The notes beneath the pieces are model-generated. The model searched no databases and was not told the origin of the DNA. It was given only the letters and a program-made list of their open reading frames with translations. A program made the translations under genes and the position numbers. Positions 36,540 through 49,998 of a stretch of DNA of 64,000 nt are shown here, piece by piece. This DNA is from Cucumis sativus (lineage: Eukaryota > Streptophyta > Magnoliopsida > Cucurbitales > Cucurbitaceae). The stretch lies in contig NC_026658.2 in assembly GCF_000004075.3 (NCBI RefSeq), positions 3,720,001 to 3,784,000 on the forward strand, read 5' to 3'. How positions within the stretch are numbered: the first letter of the stretch is position 1; each line of letters begins with the position of its first letter.

Positions 36540-39500
36540 GCCAATTTCTTCTTCAATTCTTTCTTCTTTTTTTTTTCTTCTCATTTTTATTTCTTAATTT
36601 CTATTTCTATCTTTATCGGACTTTTCAATATCCATTACTATATTATATCATTGTTATTTATTATTATTTGTTGTTGCATTTTTCTCTTTGATTATAGTTA
36701 TAGCTCTAAGAATCAAAATATTTATTTTAAATTACAAAAACTCAAAAAAATACAAAATACAAAATACAAAATACAGTAAACATTTAAATTTTGTACATGA
36801 ATAGAATTTTATCCGTATTATCCGTATTTGTTCCAACTTTTGATAATACGTCAGTTTAATTTTGAAAAATATCTAATACATCTTCTTAACTTTACATTTT
36901 ATAGTTCAATAAATTCCTAAATTTTTGAACATGCATGCATGATAATCGAACAACTTTGTAAAATTTACTAACTTCTTAAACATTTCTTCTATGTCTATCA
37001 CATTAATTATCAATTGATTAAGTGGATGTTTTGTCATATTTGAAAACTTAAAAATTTATTACAAACCTAATAAAAACTAAATTTCTATTTTTATTTTAGT
37101 TTTAAAAAATTAAATCTATAAATACTCAAATCAATATCACTTTATAATCTACTTTTCCACAATAAATACTAAAACTTAAATAGTTAGAGAGGTGTAAAAT
37201 TGGAATGAAGTAAGATGGGTTGTAATATTAATTTAAAGGTAGAATTTTGGTTTAGATGATGAGAAAATGGGTGTAATTATTAGTGAATGGCAAGGAAGAA
37301 GCGAATCTAGTGGGTGCCTCTGCCTCATCGCTCAGAGTTCACAAAAAAGGCAGACTTTAATGGCACGTGTGAGTGTGCGAATCAACACGTAGTTTATTTA
37401 TTTATTTAACTATTTAACTATAATCCATAATTTAATATACACAGCTGGCATCCATTCTATCCACATCGGCGAGATTTGAACGTCAAATCAGAACCGTTGA
37501 ATTATTGTTCGACTATTTTTTTTAACGTGGAGATTGCACTCCACAGCTCCCATCTGATCCCATCACTCATCACTCACCACTCACCTATATCACACCATAA
37601 ATTAAAGCCCAAAATTAAAATTTAATTCTATATGTTTCCATTCCTCTCTCGTCGTCGTTCACCCCACCATGTACTAGGTTCTGTAGTATCTGCAGGATGA
37701 TGCTTCGCTGCCGGACATCACCTTCCTCTGGTGGCGCCTATCTGGAAGTGGGTTTTTACCTTTTTCAACTTAAAGAGCATCGCGACGGGGAGGGGTTGGA
37801 TGATTCTCAATTTCTCCGTGATGAAAATTGTCCTGAATGTCGACTGCGGGTTTGGCCAATTTCACGGCTGATGTTTAATTTATACCCAAAACCTTGACTT
37901 TGGAATTGGGTGGGATTAGGGGACTTGCAGAAGATGGGGAAAGCGACATCAATGACGACGGAGAGGAGATTAGCCATTTCCACGGATTGGAAAATGGAAA
38001 GTGATGATTCTGAAATTTATGGAGACAATCAGAAGTTATTGGTGGCGTTGATTTTGTAGGAGAGATTCACCGGTGAGGAGACAAACAAGAAAAGAGAAAA
38101 AAATCCACCCAATAAGTAAAATTATTTTTAAAAAATCATGTGCTGACTCTGTTCAGATGTGTAGATATTGATTTAATAGTCTTAAATCTATTACCGATAA
38201 AAGTTTATCAGATTTTGACACCAATTTTAATTACCCTTAAACGTGTTATAACAAAAATTTACTCAATAATCCTTTTGTTGGTTAATTAACTATTGAATTA
38301 ACTAAACAACCCATTAGAAATGTTTTTGATACATTCAAGATGAAAACGTTCATTTTAAAATTTCAGTGAACAAAACAAACTATAAGTTCAAACTTTGAAG
38401 GTTAAAAATGTATTTTATCCTTCTTTTACACTTTTTATTTAATTTAGAATACGACATCCAAGTTATATTCAAGTTTTGTCTATAGAATCATTGGATCAAT
38501 TCAATCCAACAAATGATAAAGATAGTTGTAAATATAGCAATTATATTCAAAATAATTATGTACATAACAACGTTTTAAGAAATTTACAAATATAACAAAA
38601 TCTGTCAGTCTATCAATGATATAAATCCATCACCGATAAACATTGATCTATCGGAGTGGTTTATCATCGAAGTCTATCACGGATGGATTTGGATATATTT
38701 GTAATTTTTAAAAATATTATTATTCTTAAAACTGTCACCAACTATAATGATCAAAAATAGAATATTTGAACTCAATTCAACTCAAATAAATTGGTAGGTC
38801 AAAGTCATCCCAAACCACACATTGGGTTGGGTTGATGGAGGACTACTCTAAAAGTAACAATGAATAATTTTAATGACGTTATAGTATACATTTTGACAAA
38901 TAATAAAAAAAAAAAGAAGTTTTTTTTTGCCTCCATTTTTATCAAGAAAAGAAAAAGTATTTTTAGTTGGGATTAATTAATGGTGAAAATCAAAGGGGGC
39001 AGTGGTTACCAAGAAGGTTAAGGAAAGAAAGTGAATTAAGCAATGTAAGCATGAATTCAGGAGGAAAGGGCAAAAGAAGCTTTAAAGTAAACTCTCTCTC
39101 GCTCTAACTAATTTCCACCCTTTTTCAACCCTTAACTTTGGGTCCAAACATTAAACACTGGGGCCTACCTTAACAATCCCTATCAATTATTATTAATCAA
39201 TTTTTTAATTAGTTTTTTTTCACAATATATATTATATATAAAAGAAAGTACCCTTTTACTCAAATTCTCCTCCATTGTAATGTAATAATACTATGAATAA
39301 GTAATTTGATAAGATTGTCAATGTCAATACTATTTTATTTAGCTATAGTTTTATTTACCAATATGCACATATCTTAAATGTTTCAGAGATATGAGTTCGG
39401 TACACTTATTTTTCTTTCACCCTTTTAGTTCTTATCTTTCAAGAAAGAAAAATGGCCCCTCATTTTCACTAAATGTATAACTACGCATTATCTTGTTCTC

Positions 39501-40086
39501 AAATAAGATAACTGGCTACACATTTTTTAAATAAAAGACAAATGTTGAACATGTTTTTATTTGTTCTTCACGTCCATATAAGCAATCATAACAATAATTC
39601 CATTGACATCTCAAAAAACTAGGTATAGGAAAGAATAATCATAAGATAATGATCCTTTTCAATTTATGTAAGAAAATGAGAATGATGAATAGACAATGTT
39701 CGTAATCCAATTATGTTTTTCCGAAAAAAAATAACAGAAAAACGTTATCAGATAGGTCCTAAACAACTTTTTTGTGCAACAATGTAACTTTGTAATATAT
39801 GAATTGAACATAAGTTCAAGTGAACAGCAAGTCTAACTTTCTCTTTCATTTGGAAATCTCAACCTCCAAGTTAGTCAAAAGCAAGGCAAGTAGTCTCTAT
39901 CAGTATTTTGCTTGCAAGCTTTGGCTATGGAGACCCTTCCACAATTCCTACCAACTTCTTATTAAAAGACCTTCAAAATCAGCGCAGCTTTTTGAATGGT
40001 ATAAATATTTGGCATTGTTCACATTTGAAATCATTCGTTATCATTCATATTTACATTACCTCAAAAATTATCATTGCCAAAAGAAA
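36540..40086. other. Long intergenic region upstream of the laccase gene
   Basis: AT-rich, with a GC-richer patch at about 37620-38090 that has an ATG-like start and broken reading frames (ORF 37697-37897 +, M-M-L-R-C-R-T-S-P-S-S). This patch may be a decayed gene, but I cannot name it. Copies of two dispersed repeats occur at 38530-38720 and 38750-38840. The end near 39880-40086 is probable laccase leader. Confidence 0.5.
38525..38722. repeat. Dispersed 'tatagcaaa...gatagaattt' type repeat
   Basis: The sequence has atatagcaat, a run of tctatcaatgat, gataaacattgatctatcgg and ctatcacggatgg, and closes atatatttgtaatttttaaa. Related copies are at about 4190-4280, 15990-16090, 16535-16640, 16725-16840 and 48880-49110. 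The core contains short inverted gatag/ctatc units. I read it as a family of short non-autonomous elements common in this genome. Confidence 0.55.
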
Positions 40087-42289
40087 ATGGCCAGCTTGGT
40101 TTGGTTCGTTCATCGTCTGACATTTCTCTTTGTTGCTAGTTGTATAGGATTAATCTCATTTTCTGTAGAAGCTGCAATAAAGAGATATCAGTTTGATGTG
40201 AGTTATAAGTTATTTCAATAGCTGTAGAAATAACATATAGACAAGGATATAGAATCTTGAGCGATCAATTTTATTTAACTTTCCTTTCTTATGAGATTTG
40301 TTTCTCAGGTTCAAGTGCAGAATATAAGTAGATTGTGTCATGCAAAGCCAATTGTCACTGTAAACGGGAAGTTCCCAGGGCCGACAATATACGTACAGGA
40401 AGGAGATCGAGTTCTTGTCAATGTTACGAACCATGCTCAATATAACATGTCAATTCATTGGTAATAATGAGACATGGACCTTAATGACACGAGTGAAAAT
40501 TGACCCCTCCTCCCCCTCCAAAAAAAAGGTTCTTATCTCAGTCACCTTCTGTATTTTATGCAGGCATGGATTGAAGCAGTATCGAAATGGCTGGGCAGAT
40601 GGACCTGCTTACATTACGCAATGTCCTATTCAGAGAGGAAACAGCTATACCTATGATTTCAATGTCACAGGACAAAGAGGCACATTATGGTGGCATGCAC
40701 ACATTCTTTGGCTAAGGGCAACAGTTTATGGAGCAATTGTCATATTGCCCAAGCAAGGAACCCCTTATCCATTCCCTCAGCCAAACGGAGAATTTGAAAT
40801 TCTTCTAGGTTAGTTGAGAAAATTTACTAGAAATTATCTTGTTTGGATCATTGTGTGGAAATGAAAATTATGATGGAATTGATACCTCTGGTGCAGGAGA
40901 ATGGTGGAATAATGATGTCGAGGCAGTTGTCAACCAAGGATCGCGCATGGGACTGCCACCAAATATGTCTGATGCTCACACAATCAATGGCAAGCCAGGG
41001 CCACTCTTCCCTTGTTCAGAAAAACGTAAGAAATACTAATTGGAGAAAGGTTTTGGGTCTTCAAACACCAGGTTCAGTGAACAGAGCACTGATAATGATT
41101 TGGTTGTCCTTTGCGATTCATTTTCAGATACTTTTGCCATGGAGGTTGAAGCTGGAAAGACATATCTCTTGAGAATAATAAATGCTGCCCTCAACGACGA
41201 GCTTTTCTTTGCCATTGCTGGTCACAGCATGACAGTCGTAGAGGTTGATGCAGTTTACACGAAACCATTCACTACACAAGCTATACTAATTGCACCAGGA
41301 CAGACCACAAATGTCTTGTTGCAAGCCAACCAAGCACCTAATAGATATTTCATGGCTTCCAGGTCGTTCATGGATGTTCCAATTCCTGTGGACAACAAAA
41401 CAGCCACCGGTATTCTCCAATACAGAGGAATCCCAAACACAGTCCTCCCAACCCTTCCCCAATTACCAGCCTCAAATGACACGTCATTTGCTTTGAGCTA
41501 CAACAAGAAGCTGAAAAGCTTAAACTCACCTCAATATCCTGCTAACGTTCCACTCAAAGTTGACCGAAAGCTTTTCTACACGATTGGTTTGGGCCAAAAC
41601 GAGTGCCCCACGTGTCTAAATGGAACCCAACTCGTTGCTTCATTAAACAACATCTCTTTTGTGATGCCTCAAATTGGTCTTCTTCAATCTCATTACTTCA
41701 ATATCGGTGGAGTATTTAGAACTGATTTCCCAGACAGACCTCCAACTCCATTCAACTATACTGGAGCACCACTGACCGCTAATCTGAGAACTGCAGTGGG
41801 CACGAGGCTTAGCAAGATTGCATTCAATTCTACGGTCGAGCTGGTATTACAGGACACCAATCTTCTTACTGTTGAGTCCCATCCATTCCATCTCCATGGC
41901 TACAACTTTTTCGTTGTTGGAACGGGGATCGGGAACTTCGATCCAGCCAAAGATCCTGCAAAGTACAACTTGGTTGATCCTGTCGAGAGAAATACAGTTG
42001 GAGTTCCAACTGGAGGATGGACTGCCATCCGATTTAGAGCTGATAACCCAGGTGGATATTGATATTATTGACTTTAAAAAAGGAACAAAATTGAAATATG
42101 ACTTGTGGAAACTATATATATATAAATACCTCATATCATTTTCATAATGAACTTACAGGAGTCTGGTTCATGCATTGTCATCTTGAAGTCCACACAGGAT
42201 GGGGTCTAAAAACAGCATTTGTGGTTGAAGACGGACCTGGAAAAGATCAAAGCATTCTTCCACCCCCAAAGGATCTTCCACCATGCTAA
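40087..42289 (+). CDS. Laccase (multicopper oxidase), six exons
   Basis: Exons 40087-40197, 40309-40460, 40564-40808, 40897-41025, 41128-42051 and 42159-42289 join in frame to 563 residues; six exons is the usual plant laccase plan. A signal peptide (about 1-29) leads into three cupredoxin domains. The four copper-binding motifs are intact: H87-W-H-G, W-W-H132-A-H, H464-P-F-H-L-H-G, and H526-C527-H-L-E-V-H with a Leu (537) at the axial position. Many N-x-S/T sites suggest glycosylation. Apoplastic laccases oxidise monolignols or flavonoids with O2 as acceptor, so roles in lignification or phenolic polymerisation are likely. Subgroup was not assigned. It ends tail to tail with the RCC1 gene, about 550 bp apart. 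Confidence 0.96.
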
Positions 42290-42837
42290 CCTTTGTACCC
42301 AGCAAAACGGAAACAAAAAGAGAGAAGAAAAAGGGGTGTAGAAAACACAGTGTTCTTTTGATTCCTACTCAAGTTGAAGGAAATTTCTTTGCGACTTAAA
42401 ATTATAATAAGATGCCAAAAATATTCTATATTGTTATCATTCTTTGCCTCTTCGTTCATAATCTAAAGCAATGTTGTGTTTGAGAAACAGGAAACCAAAT
42501 CGCAAGAAGCCTGGTCTGAGGCTTACTTTTGAAGAAATGTTATGTTGCATAGCCAAGTTGGGGTGAACTAACATTTACTTCAACTATTAAGATGTAGTTG
42601 CGGTGAACTAGAGTCTACTCAATAAAAAAGAAAAAGAAAAAGAGGCAATTTCTTTTGTTTAGAAAGGGAAACGAGCCTCTCCATTAAGATGGTGAATAAA
42701 CAATAACACAAAAAGACCAATTAATTTATAGGAACCAACAGAACACCTTTTTCTTTTGTTCCTGGGTGGAAGAAGGATTCATTGTAAATACATCCAAGGA
42801 AGCAATCCAAAGCAAACAAGACTAGATTTCAACCACA

Positions 42838-44801
42838 TCAGTCAACAACCAATACTAGATTGTGATCAAAGCCTGACACAGCTTGCACAACATTACAATT
42901 CTCGAGGCTATCCAGAAAAACTGGCTCAGACTCATCACTGGAACTTCCTAACCCAAGTCTACCATCCCTTCCACATCCCCAAACCCACACTTCTCCCTTA
43001 GAGCCAAGAGCAATTGAATGTGCACGACCTCCTGACAATGATATAGGTGTTTCCCCTGCTAATCCTTCAATCGCCAATGGGATATTGTTTGGTCCTACTC
43101 TTCCAAGTTGAGACGTCTGATTCCATCCCCATGAGATGACACTCGTCGCATCTCTTATGTCTTTGTTTGAAGTATCTTGGCATAATGCCAGAGAATGACC
43201 AAGTCCTGCGGCTATAGATTTTACATGGAAACTTGAATCAACTGGTAGCAACCCCAAATCTTGTGTAACTCTTCCCAATTGCCCATAAATGTTGCTTCCA
43301 CAGCTTAGGAGGGTACCATCGCCTGAGAATTTGATATTGGCATTAAACAAAATAGACAAATGTTTGGGTACTAATATGAAAGTGATTAGCTCCATTGTTA
43401 CTTACGACAGAGAACCAAGGAATGATCAAGTCCACATGCAATGTCTACCACTTCAACGGCAGTTTCATCTTCCACCAAATGAGGTTCCCATATAATTGGC
43501 ATATTTTTCTCTTCTTCCATCGATTCCAAAACCAACCTTTCAGCAAGCTCAATGTTGGGTTGTTCTTGGCCAGTTGTAGATCTATATGAACTTGAATCCA
43601 AAGGAGACATCTTCATCGTTCTTCCAACATTTCCCAATCTGCCATCAGCATAATAACCCCACCCGAACAGTTTCCCATCCTCACTAAATGCAAGTGCATG
43701 TCCCCAACCAAAAGAGACCTGCCAAGAATATCAAGTTATTTTATGTTAAAGATTCCAAAAGGTTTAAATGGCAGTACAAGAGCTTGTGCTTTTTTTTTTC
43801 CTTTTGCTATATTTTTGGAATGTCAAATGTGGATGAGAAAACAAGCCAGCCAACCTTAACTATCTTTTCACCTTCAAGTGCTTGAACTCTAGAGGGTATA
43901 ACAGCCTCTGTGACATCTTCTCCAAGACCAAGCTGTCCACGCTTAGATTTTCCCCAAATCCACAAACTTCCATCATCCCCAAGAGCAGCAGAGACAACAC
44001 CTGAGGCAAATGCTGAACAAATGTTCACTTGGTCCAGCCCTATCACTCTCTTTGGTACATTCCAAGAATCTCTGTCGAAAATGATATAACCAAAACATCA
44101 GCACAGCTTCAAATTCTAAAATGGATAATGGAAGGTTAACATCAAACTATGAGAAATGATATGGTTCCATCAATATATCAGCAAATTTACGATAACTATT
44201 TTTACGAACTGAACTAATCATAGCCTAATTTTTATGACATTCTAGTCAACATATGAGCTAGTAACTTTTAGTCGAACACTAGGATGAAGTAAGCATTTCT
44301 TGATCTATACCTTCGAATATCATATAGAGAGCTTTTTAACATTGAGTAAAAGAAATCAACTTAAAATAGCGATCACATTTCTTAAAAAGTATAAGAAAAC
44401 CAGCATAGATTGTGCAAGAACTCTAATCGCGCTTGAGAGAGGGAGAAATAAAGCTACCTAGGGGAAGCAAAGCCCCGGCCCAGCTGCGCTTCATGATCTC
44501 TGCCCCAAGCCCAGAGACAGCCCTGCGAATCAAGGGCGAGAGAGTGATAGTGCCCGGCGGCTACAGTTGTAACGTGGGAAGGAAGCCCTGGGACGGTGGT
44601 GGGCTCGTAAGCGGAGCCACCAATGCCAGTGAGCGAAGTAGGCAAGCCGATTGCGCCATGGCTACCATCTCCAAAACTCATAACCGCCCTGCTGGATATA
44701 CATCTTCTTCCGAAGTGGATGATTGAGATTCCCCTTCGCTGTTCCCTCGCCAGAATTCGAATTCCAGCAATCATCTCTCTCCATAATCCAATTTTGTTCA
44801 T
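42838..44801 (-). CDS. RCC1-repeat protein, possibly mitochondrial
   Basis: On the minus strand, exons 44801-44458, 44071-43855, 43718-43406 and 43322-42838 join in frame to 452 residues. Seven RCC1 blades are visible, with signatures G-D-G-S-H-G-A-I-G-L, W-A-W-G-R-D-H-E-A-Q-L-G-R, W-I-W-G-K-S-K-R-G-Q-L-G-L-G, G-W-G-Y-Y-A-D-G-R-L-G, S-C-G-S-N-I-Y-G-Q-L-G, S-W-G-W-N-Q-T-S-Q-L-G and W-V-W-G-C-G-R-D-G-R-L-G-L-G. These make a beta-propeller of the RCC1/UVR8 superfamily. UVR8's tryptophan-rich dimer surface was not checked. The first 40 residues are Arg-rich with few acids (R-I-L-A-R-E-Q-R-R-G and F-G-R-R-C), like a mitochondrial presequence. The start could also be Met at 44774. Function unknown. 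Confidence 0.85.
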
Positions 44802-45891
44802 TAAAATTATAATAACCCACAAATCTACAATTTGGCTTCCATAACCGATTCTAAAAAAGACATTGAGTTTAAGCAACGATAATTATTGGTATGTACCCTA
44901 TATACAAACTTTTTAACTTCACCAATATATTAACTTCATATTTGATAGCTTAACTTTACAGGAGTCGGATGTTAGCTGAGTGCTGGTGCTATCAGCTTTA
45001 GTTGTTGTGTGCATTCCGCCAATGATATGACACATTGTTTGGCTTGTGCACACTGAAGATGTGATTAGGGTTACTTGTAGTATTTCGAATTCTCTGTTCA
45101 TGCTCTTAATGGGAAGGTTTGGGATGGTTGTTTGTTTGATTTATGCAATATTTTAAAAAAATAACTTAACAGTAACGCTTTGTAAGCGAGACTAAACTTA
45201 CATTTAACCCTCCACCTTTTCATAAATTGAAAATCTAAATCATTACAAGTTGTTAGTTAACATAAGTTAATTTTAATCAAGGTTGAATTACATTTTATGT
45301 TATAAAGTTAAATACATAATCTTGTAAAACCATCTAATCTTTCAATTCAAATTGAGTTTATTCAACGTCACCTCGTTGATTTTTTCTTTTAATCAAATAA
45401 ACAAAAACCTAAAAGTAGATGCACTCAACTCATAGCTTAAACAATACCATGAAATATGGAGAGAAAAAGAGTGGTATATGTTTTGTGGTAGCAGTAATTA
45501 TGATAATGTAGACCATATGGCAAGAAATAGTGAATAGGAGTGATAAAAATGAATGTACAAATTTGCAAACTTTATTTTCCCAAAAGTCTCTCCACCCGTT
45601 AAGATACTGAAACGGACGGTGGAGATGGAATGATTAGAAGTACTCCACTTTTGGGGAAATATCTACTAAATAAATAATATAAATATCTTTCATTTCCAGT
45701 TCCATTGTTGAGAGCTCGCGAACTATCTGCTCCACCAATCCAAGTGAAACAAAAACCGAGGGCGGCGTCACCGATCCTCTTCACCGGCTGCCAAAATAGA
45801 TTCCGATCGCAAGCGCAAGAAATCGGCTCATTCGATCTCCTCTACGGATCGAACTGCGAAGGAAAAGCGTAGTACCAGCAAGAAAAACAAG
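44802..45891. other. Shared upstream region of divergent RCC1 and PIN1 genes
   Basis: About 1.1 kb separates the two divergent starts. From about 45745 the sequence is GC-richer and open in the PIN1 frame without an AUG. No other gene is seen. Confidence 0.6.
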
Positions 45892-47722
45892 ATGTCCTCT
45901 TCGGCGGCCACCGCTCAGGTTAGAGCATCGCATATACTCATAAAGCACCAAGGTTCGCGACGTCCTGCTTCCTGGAAAGATCCGGAAGGCAGAATTATCA
46001 AGAATACCACTCGTGAGAGCGCCGTCTCTCAGCTTACTGTCATTCGAAACGACATCATTTCCGGCAAGGCTAAGTTTGAGGATATTGCTACTCGCATCTC
46101 TGACTGCAGCTCTGCCAAGCGTGGCGGCGATCTAGGTTAGCTCATTAACCTCTTCTTTTTTTTTTTTTGCTCTTTTTTTTTTCTGATCGTTGCGTACTCG
46201 TTACTTTTTATTCTCCATTTCTTGTCTGATTGGTGTAATTTTCAGTCCGGAATTAGGTTGCTTTCACTTTATCATGCATTGAGCCTTGAGCCCTGGACTT
46301 AACTGTGAGAAATATTAGGCTCACGTTTGATGAAGTACGATTTTTCTACTTTGGGTTGCTCGCAATTGCTTTTGTTCTTCTCATGGAAACAAACGTTTGA
46401 ATTCGTAGCCAAATTCCAAAAACAAAAATGAAAACCCGCTTTATTTGGCTTGGATTTTGAGATCGTTTATAAAAAGTAAAATTGAACACAAAAAAAACTT
46501 TTTGGGGAAGTTGTGTTTAAGTTTAATTTTCAAAACCCAATAATTTAAAGCACAAATGATTATCGAAGGGCCGTAGTTTTAGGGTTTTGGTTTGTTGAAG
46601 ATTTAAGATTCAGGGGTTGAACTTTATTGGGGATATGTGTCTATATTTATGTATTTGCTTCATTCAAGTGTGGGATTCATCTCGTTTTGGTTGGACAGAA
46701 TACCCTTGAGTATGATTATATCCTGCCACTCTCTTATTTGCTTTGTTTGTGTTGAATTGTTATTTCTATGAGTGAGGAACCGTATTATATCTCAGTTTCT
46801 AAGTTGAATTTTTTACTTACTTTATGAAAAACCAACTATCATCCTGCATTGACGCTCGAAGAATTACCACATGATTGTGATAGATCTGGTTATCTTCTTA
46901 CTTTTAGAACCTGGAAGTAGGTTGATACACTGTGATGAATATTGTGTGGACCATTTTACTTGAAAACCAATGAAAGGATGACTTAATCAGTGGTTGATTT
47001 TAGTTAAATGGGTTTTGTTTACGTGCTGTCAGTTGGTTAAACTAACGTTCAATAGGAGAATCTATCTTCAGCTTTTCTCATATATTTAGCAACAAGCAAG
47101 AACATCAGCACTTTGAAATTCTCTATTTGGAATTCTATGAGATCTATGAACTTAAATGAAAGCTTTGAAAAAAGCTTACTCTCATACGACTTCATTTTCA
47201 AAACACGCCAAAAATGCAATTCCTTTTTGTTAAAATTGGATTTTCTTCTTCTTCTTATACTTTACCTTACAAGTAAGAGAGAATTAAAGAGAAAAATTTA
47301 GAGTCTTGTTAATATGTTTTGCCTCCGCTCAGTTTTTCTCTCCACCCTTGCTTGTCTGCTAGAAATTTGTAGTTATGTACTCAGCCCTACAAGCCCAGTT
47401 GATAAACTCCCGAAGTGTAATTATGTTTGGCGTTCAATAGCAGGTCTTTCGACAATTTCTTGGATCAGAAGGATATGTCGTGATGTGTTATTCATTAATA
47501 GCTGATACTTTATCCTAGCAATTGTGTTTGTATGGGTTAGGTTAACATACACAATATAGAACGTATCTAAATGACCAACACAAAAATGTTATTACAGGTC
47601 CTTTCGGGCGTGGCCAGATGCAGAAGCCTTTTGAAGAAGCAACATATGCCCTCAAGGTTGGAGAGATAAGCGACATTATTGATACTGACAGTGGAGTTCA
47701 CATCATCAAGCGCACTGCTTAA
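45892..47722 (+). CDS. PIN1At: Pin1-type parvulin peptidyl-prolyl isomerase
   Basis: Exons 45892-46135 and 47598-47722 join in frame (G-D-L-G-P-F-G) to 122 residues, close to the 119 residues of Arabidopsis PIN1At. It is a single parvulin domain without a WW domain, as in plants. Active-site residues can be placed: His14, Lys18, the phosphate-binding Arg23-Arg24 pair, Cys72 and His116. The enzyme turns pSer/pThr-Pro bonds from cis to trans in phosphoproteins; in Arabidopsis it acts on flowering regulators. A 1.46 kb intron separates the halves. The frame stays open for about 48 codons upstream of the ATG with a very basic composition, but no AUG is present there. Confidence 0.95.
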
Positions 47723-49134
47723 ACTTCTCTCATGAATCTCATGGCTTTACTTATGAAGCATTTAACCTATTGGGCCTTTGGCCAAATCAAAGTTGTTCAA
47801 GTAAGATTTGTTTCTTCTGCTTCACGCCACACGAATTTCGTACTATAATACTCTTGATAATTCATGTTGTGATTTGGTTATAGCTACTTTGTTTCAGTGA
47901 CTCTGAAGTTCGATGCTTTTTTATGCCATTGAATTTTTGCCTTTGTAAACGCAACAACATTAACATTAAAGCTGGTTGTGGATTTTAAATTTATCGTGCC
48001 TATAACTACTCTATATTTGTTTTTTTAGTTTGACGCGGGATGAAAATACGATGTTCTCAAAACATCTGATCTCGTAGTCAAAAGTTTAAAGTTGCATTGT
48101 ATTCGTTTGGCTTGTTGTTCTGGAAAGTGGAAAGGATAGGAAATGAACTTTTTGGTAACATTTTTTTTCTTCTCTTCCTGAAAAATGAAAAATAGAAATT
48201 TACCTGAATTCTTTTGGTAACGGTTTATAAATTAGATGACATTGCAATTCATGTGACTTAGGAACTCTTGAGATAAAGTTAGAAATTTTGATGGAATATT
48301 TATTGAGTTTAATTAATAAACAAAAGTCAATTTACCTATTTTCTTATAAAGTGTAAATACTTTTTTCTTTTGTAAGAACTATGGTGGAATGTGAGATTTG
48401 ATTTTTGCAATTATTTTGAATTTTTAAGAATACTTAATTCTCTCTTTATTAACATTATTTTCAATTCTTGTTCATTTACTTTGGTTGATATTCATTTAAC
48501 CAAAGATAAGTTTAAATCAATATTCGTGTTTTTAGGAGATTTGATTTATTTTCTTTTATATTGTTTGATATACAAGACGGTGGATTGTTCGATGACATGT
48601 TCATGTACTTGTTGAATATATTTAGTTTTATTTCTAAAAGAATTCAAATCTATATCAAACTTGTTGTGTTGTATATTTTAAATATTCCTTTTCTTTTCCT
48701 TTAAATCTTTTTGTTGATTCTTGCTTTTTTTCAGGAACTATTTTGGAATTTTTGAAAAAAGCTGTGTTGGTCATGGTTTTCAAAATAAACTCTTTTAGAA
48801 AGTTAATGATAAGGGGAACCATTTCTTGCAATAAATATTTTTTTTATAATAAATGTTATTTTAAATAAAAAAACTTTGAAAAGTATCTACAAATATGATA
48901 AGATATCGTCGAACTTAGTTCAACTGGCACCGATTCAAATTTCCACTTCAACATTTATTACAATGCCTTTGCAAAAAAAATTGGTAAGATATCATAACTT
49001 ATCATAGACTATTACAATTGATTAAGATAGACTATTATTTGTATCTTTATGGTATAAGATAAATCTAGTAGTTTGTCTATATCTATCGTCTATATCTTTC
49101 GTCGTTTTTTTGTAGATACAACGGTTATTGAGCT

Positions 49135-49212
49135 GATCTTTTCTTCTTGCATAATAATTACTATTTATTATTTGATCTTTTCTTCTTGCATAATAATTAC
49201 TATTTATTATTT
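49135..49212. repeat. 39-bp perfect tandem duplication
   Basis: Units 49135-49173 and 49174-49212 begin gatcttttcttcttgcataa and are identical. Confidence 0.9.
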
Positions 49213-49998
49213 AGTCAATTTCAATCCAATTTAACTTTTAGTGATTTAAGTTTGAGAGAGACTAAATGTAAGATTGATTTAAAGTATAAATACTTAGAAT
49301 TAAATTTGAAAGTCTCATTAAATTCTTTTGAAACAAGTAGTCACGGTTTGAATCCAAAATTAATGGTAAGATATTTTGACTTTTCTCTTAAATTTAAGAG
49401 TATTGTTAGAACTTTTAAAATGAGATTTTTAAAAAGGAATTTCATACTTCATAGATATTTTTCATTATTAGGCTAAGTTAAATTTATATAATTTTAAAAA
49501 GAAAAATTATTTTAGATAATAATGCTTTAAAAATATATAAATACAGTAAAATATCATAGTTCATATATGATAGATTGCAATCGTTTACTTGTTATGATTA
49601 TTTATGTTAGGATGGATACAATATTACTTTTTATGATTATCTATGTTATGATGGATACAAATAATATTATATCGCAAACCTATGGAATGTGATATTCTAC
49701 TATTTTGTTCATTTTACTACATTTGAAACTAAATTTTACATTTTCTTTTTAACTCAAATTAGTTTGTCGGTTTCATTTGGACATCTTGCTTACATGCTTA
49801 AATCTTCCTCTTACTTATATTGTAAGTCATGTGTATTGGATCTTGCATCAACTTTTACTAAAATCAAAATTCTATGGAACCAAACACAAATAAATGTATA
49901 AGTTTTGCAATTGACTATTGACCATGCAATCTAAGACTTCTATCACAAATACATTAAACACTACAAAGGGGTTTAAGCACCATCACAATAATTAATAT

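Noticed and set aside
36233-36691. 152-residue plus-strand ORF
   Set aside because: It is antisense to the probable spliced leader of the TLP2-like gene, and its tail is low-complexity Phe/Tyr-rich sequence.
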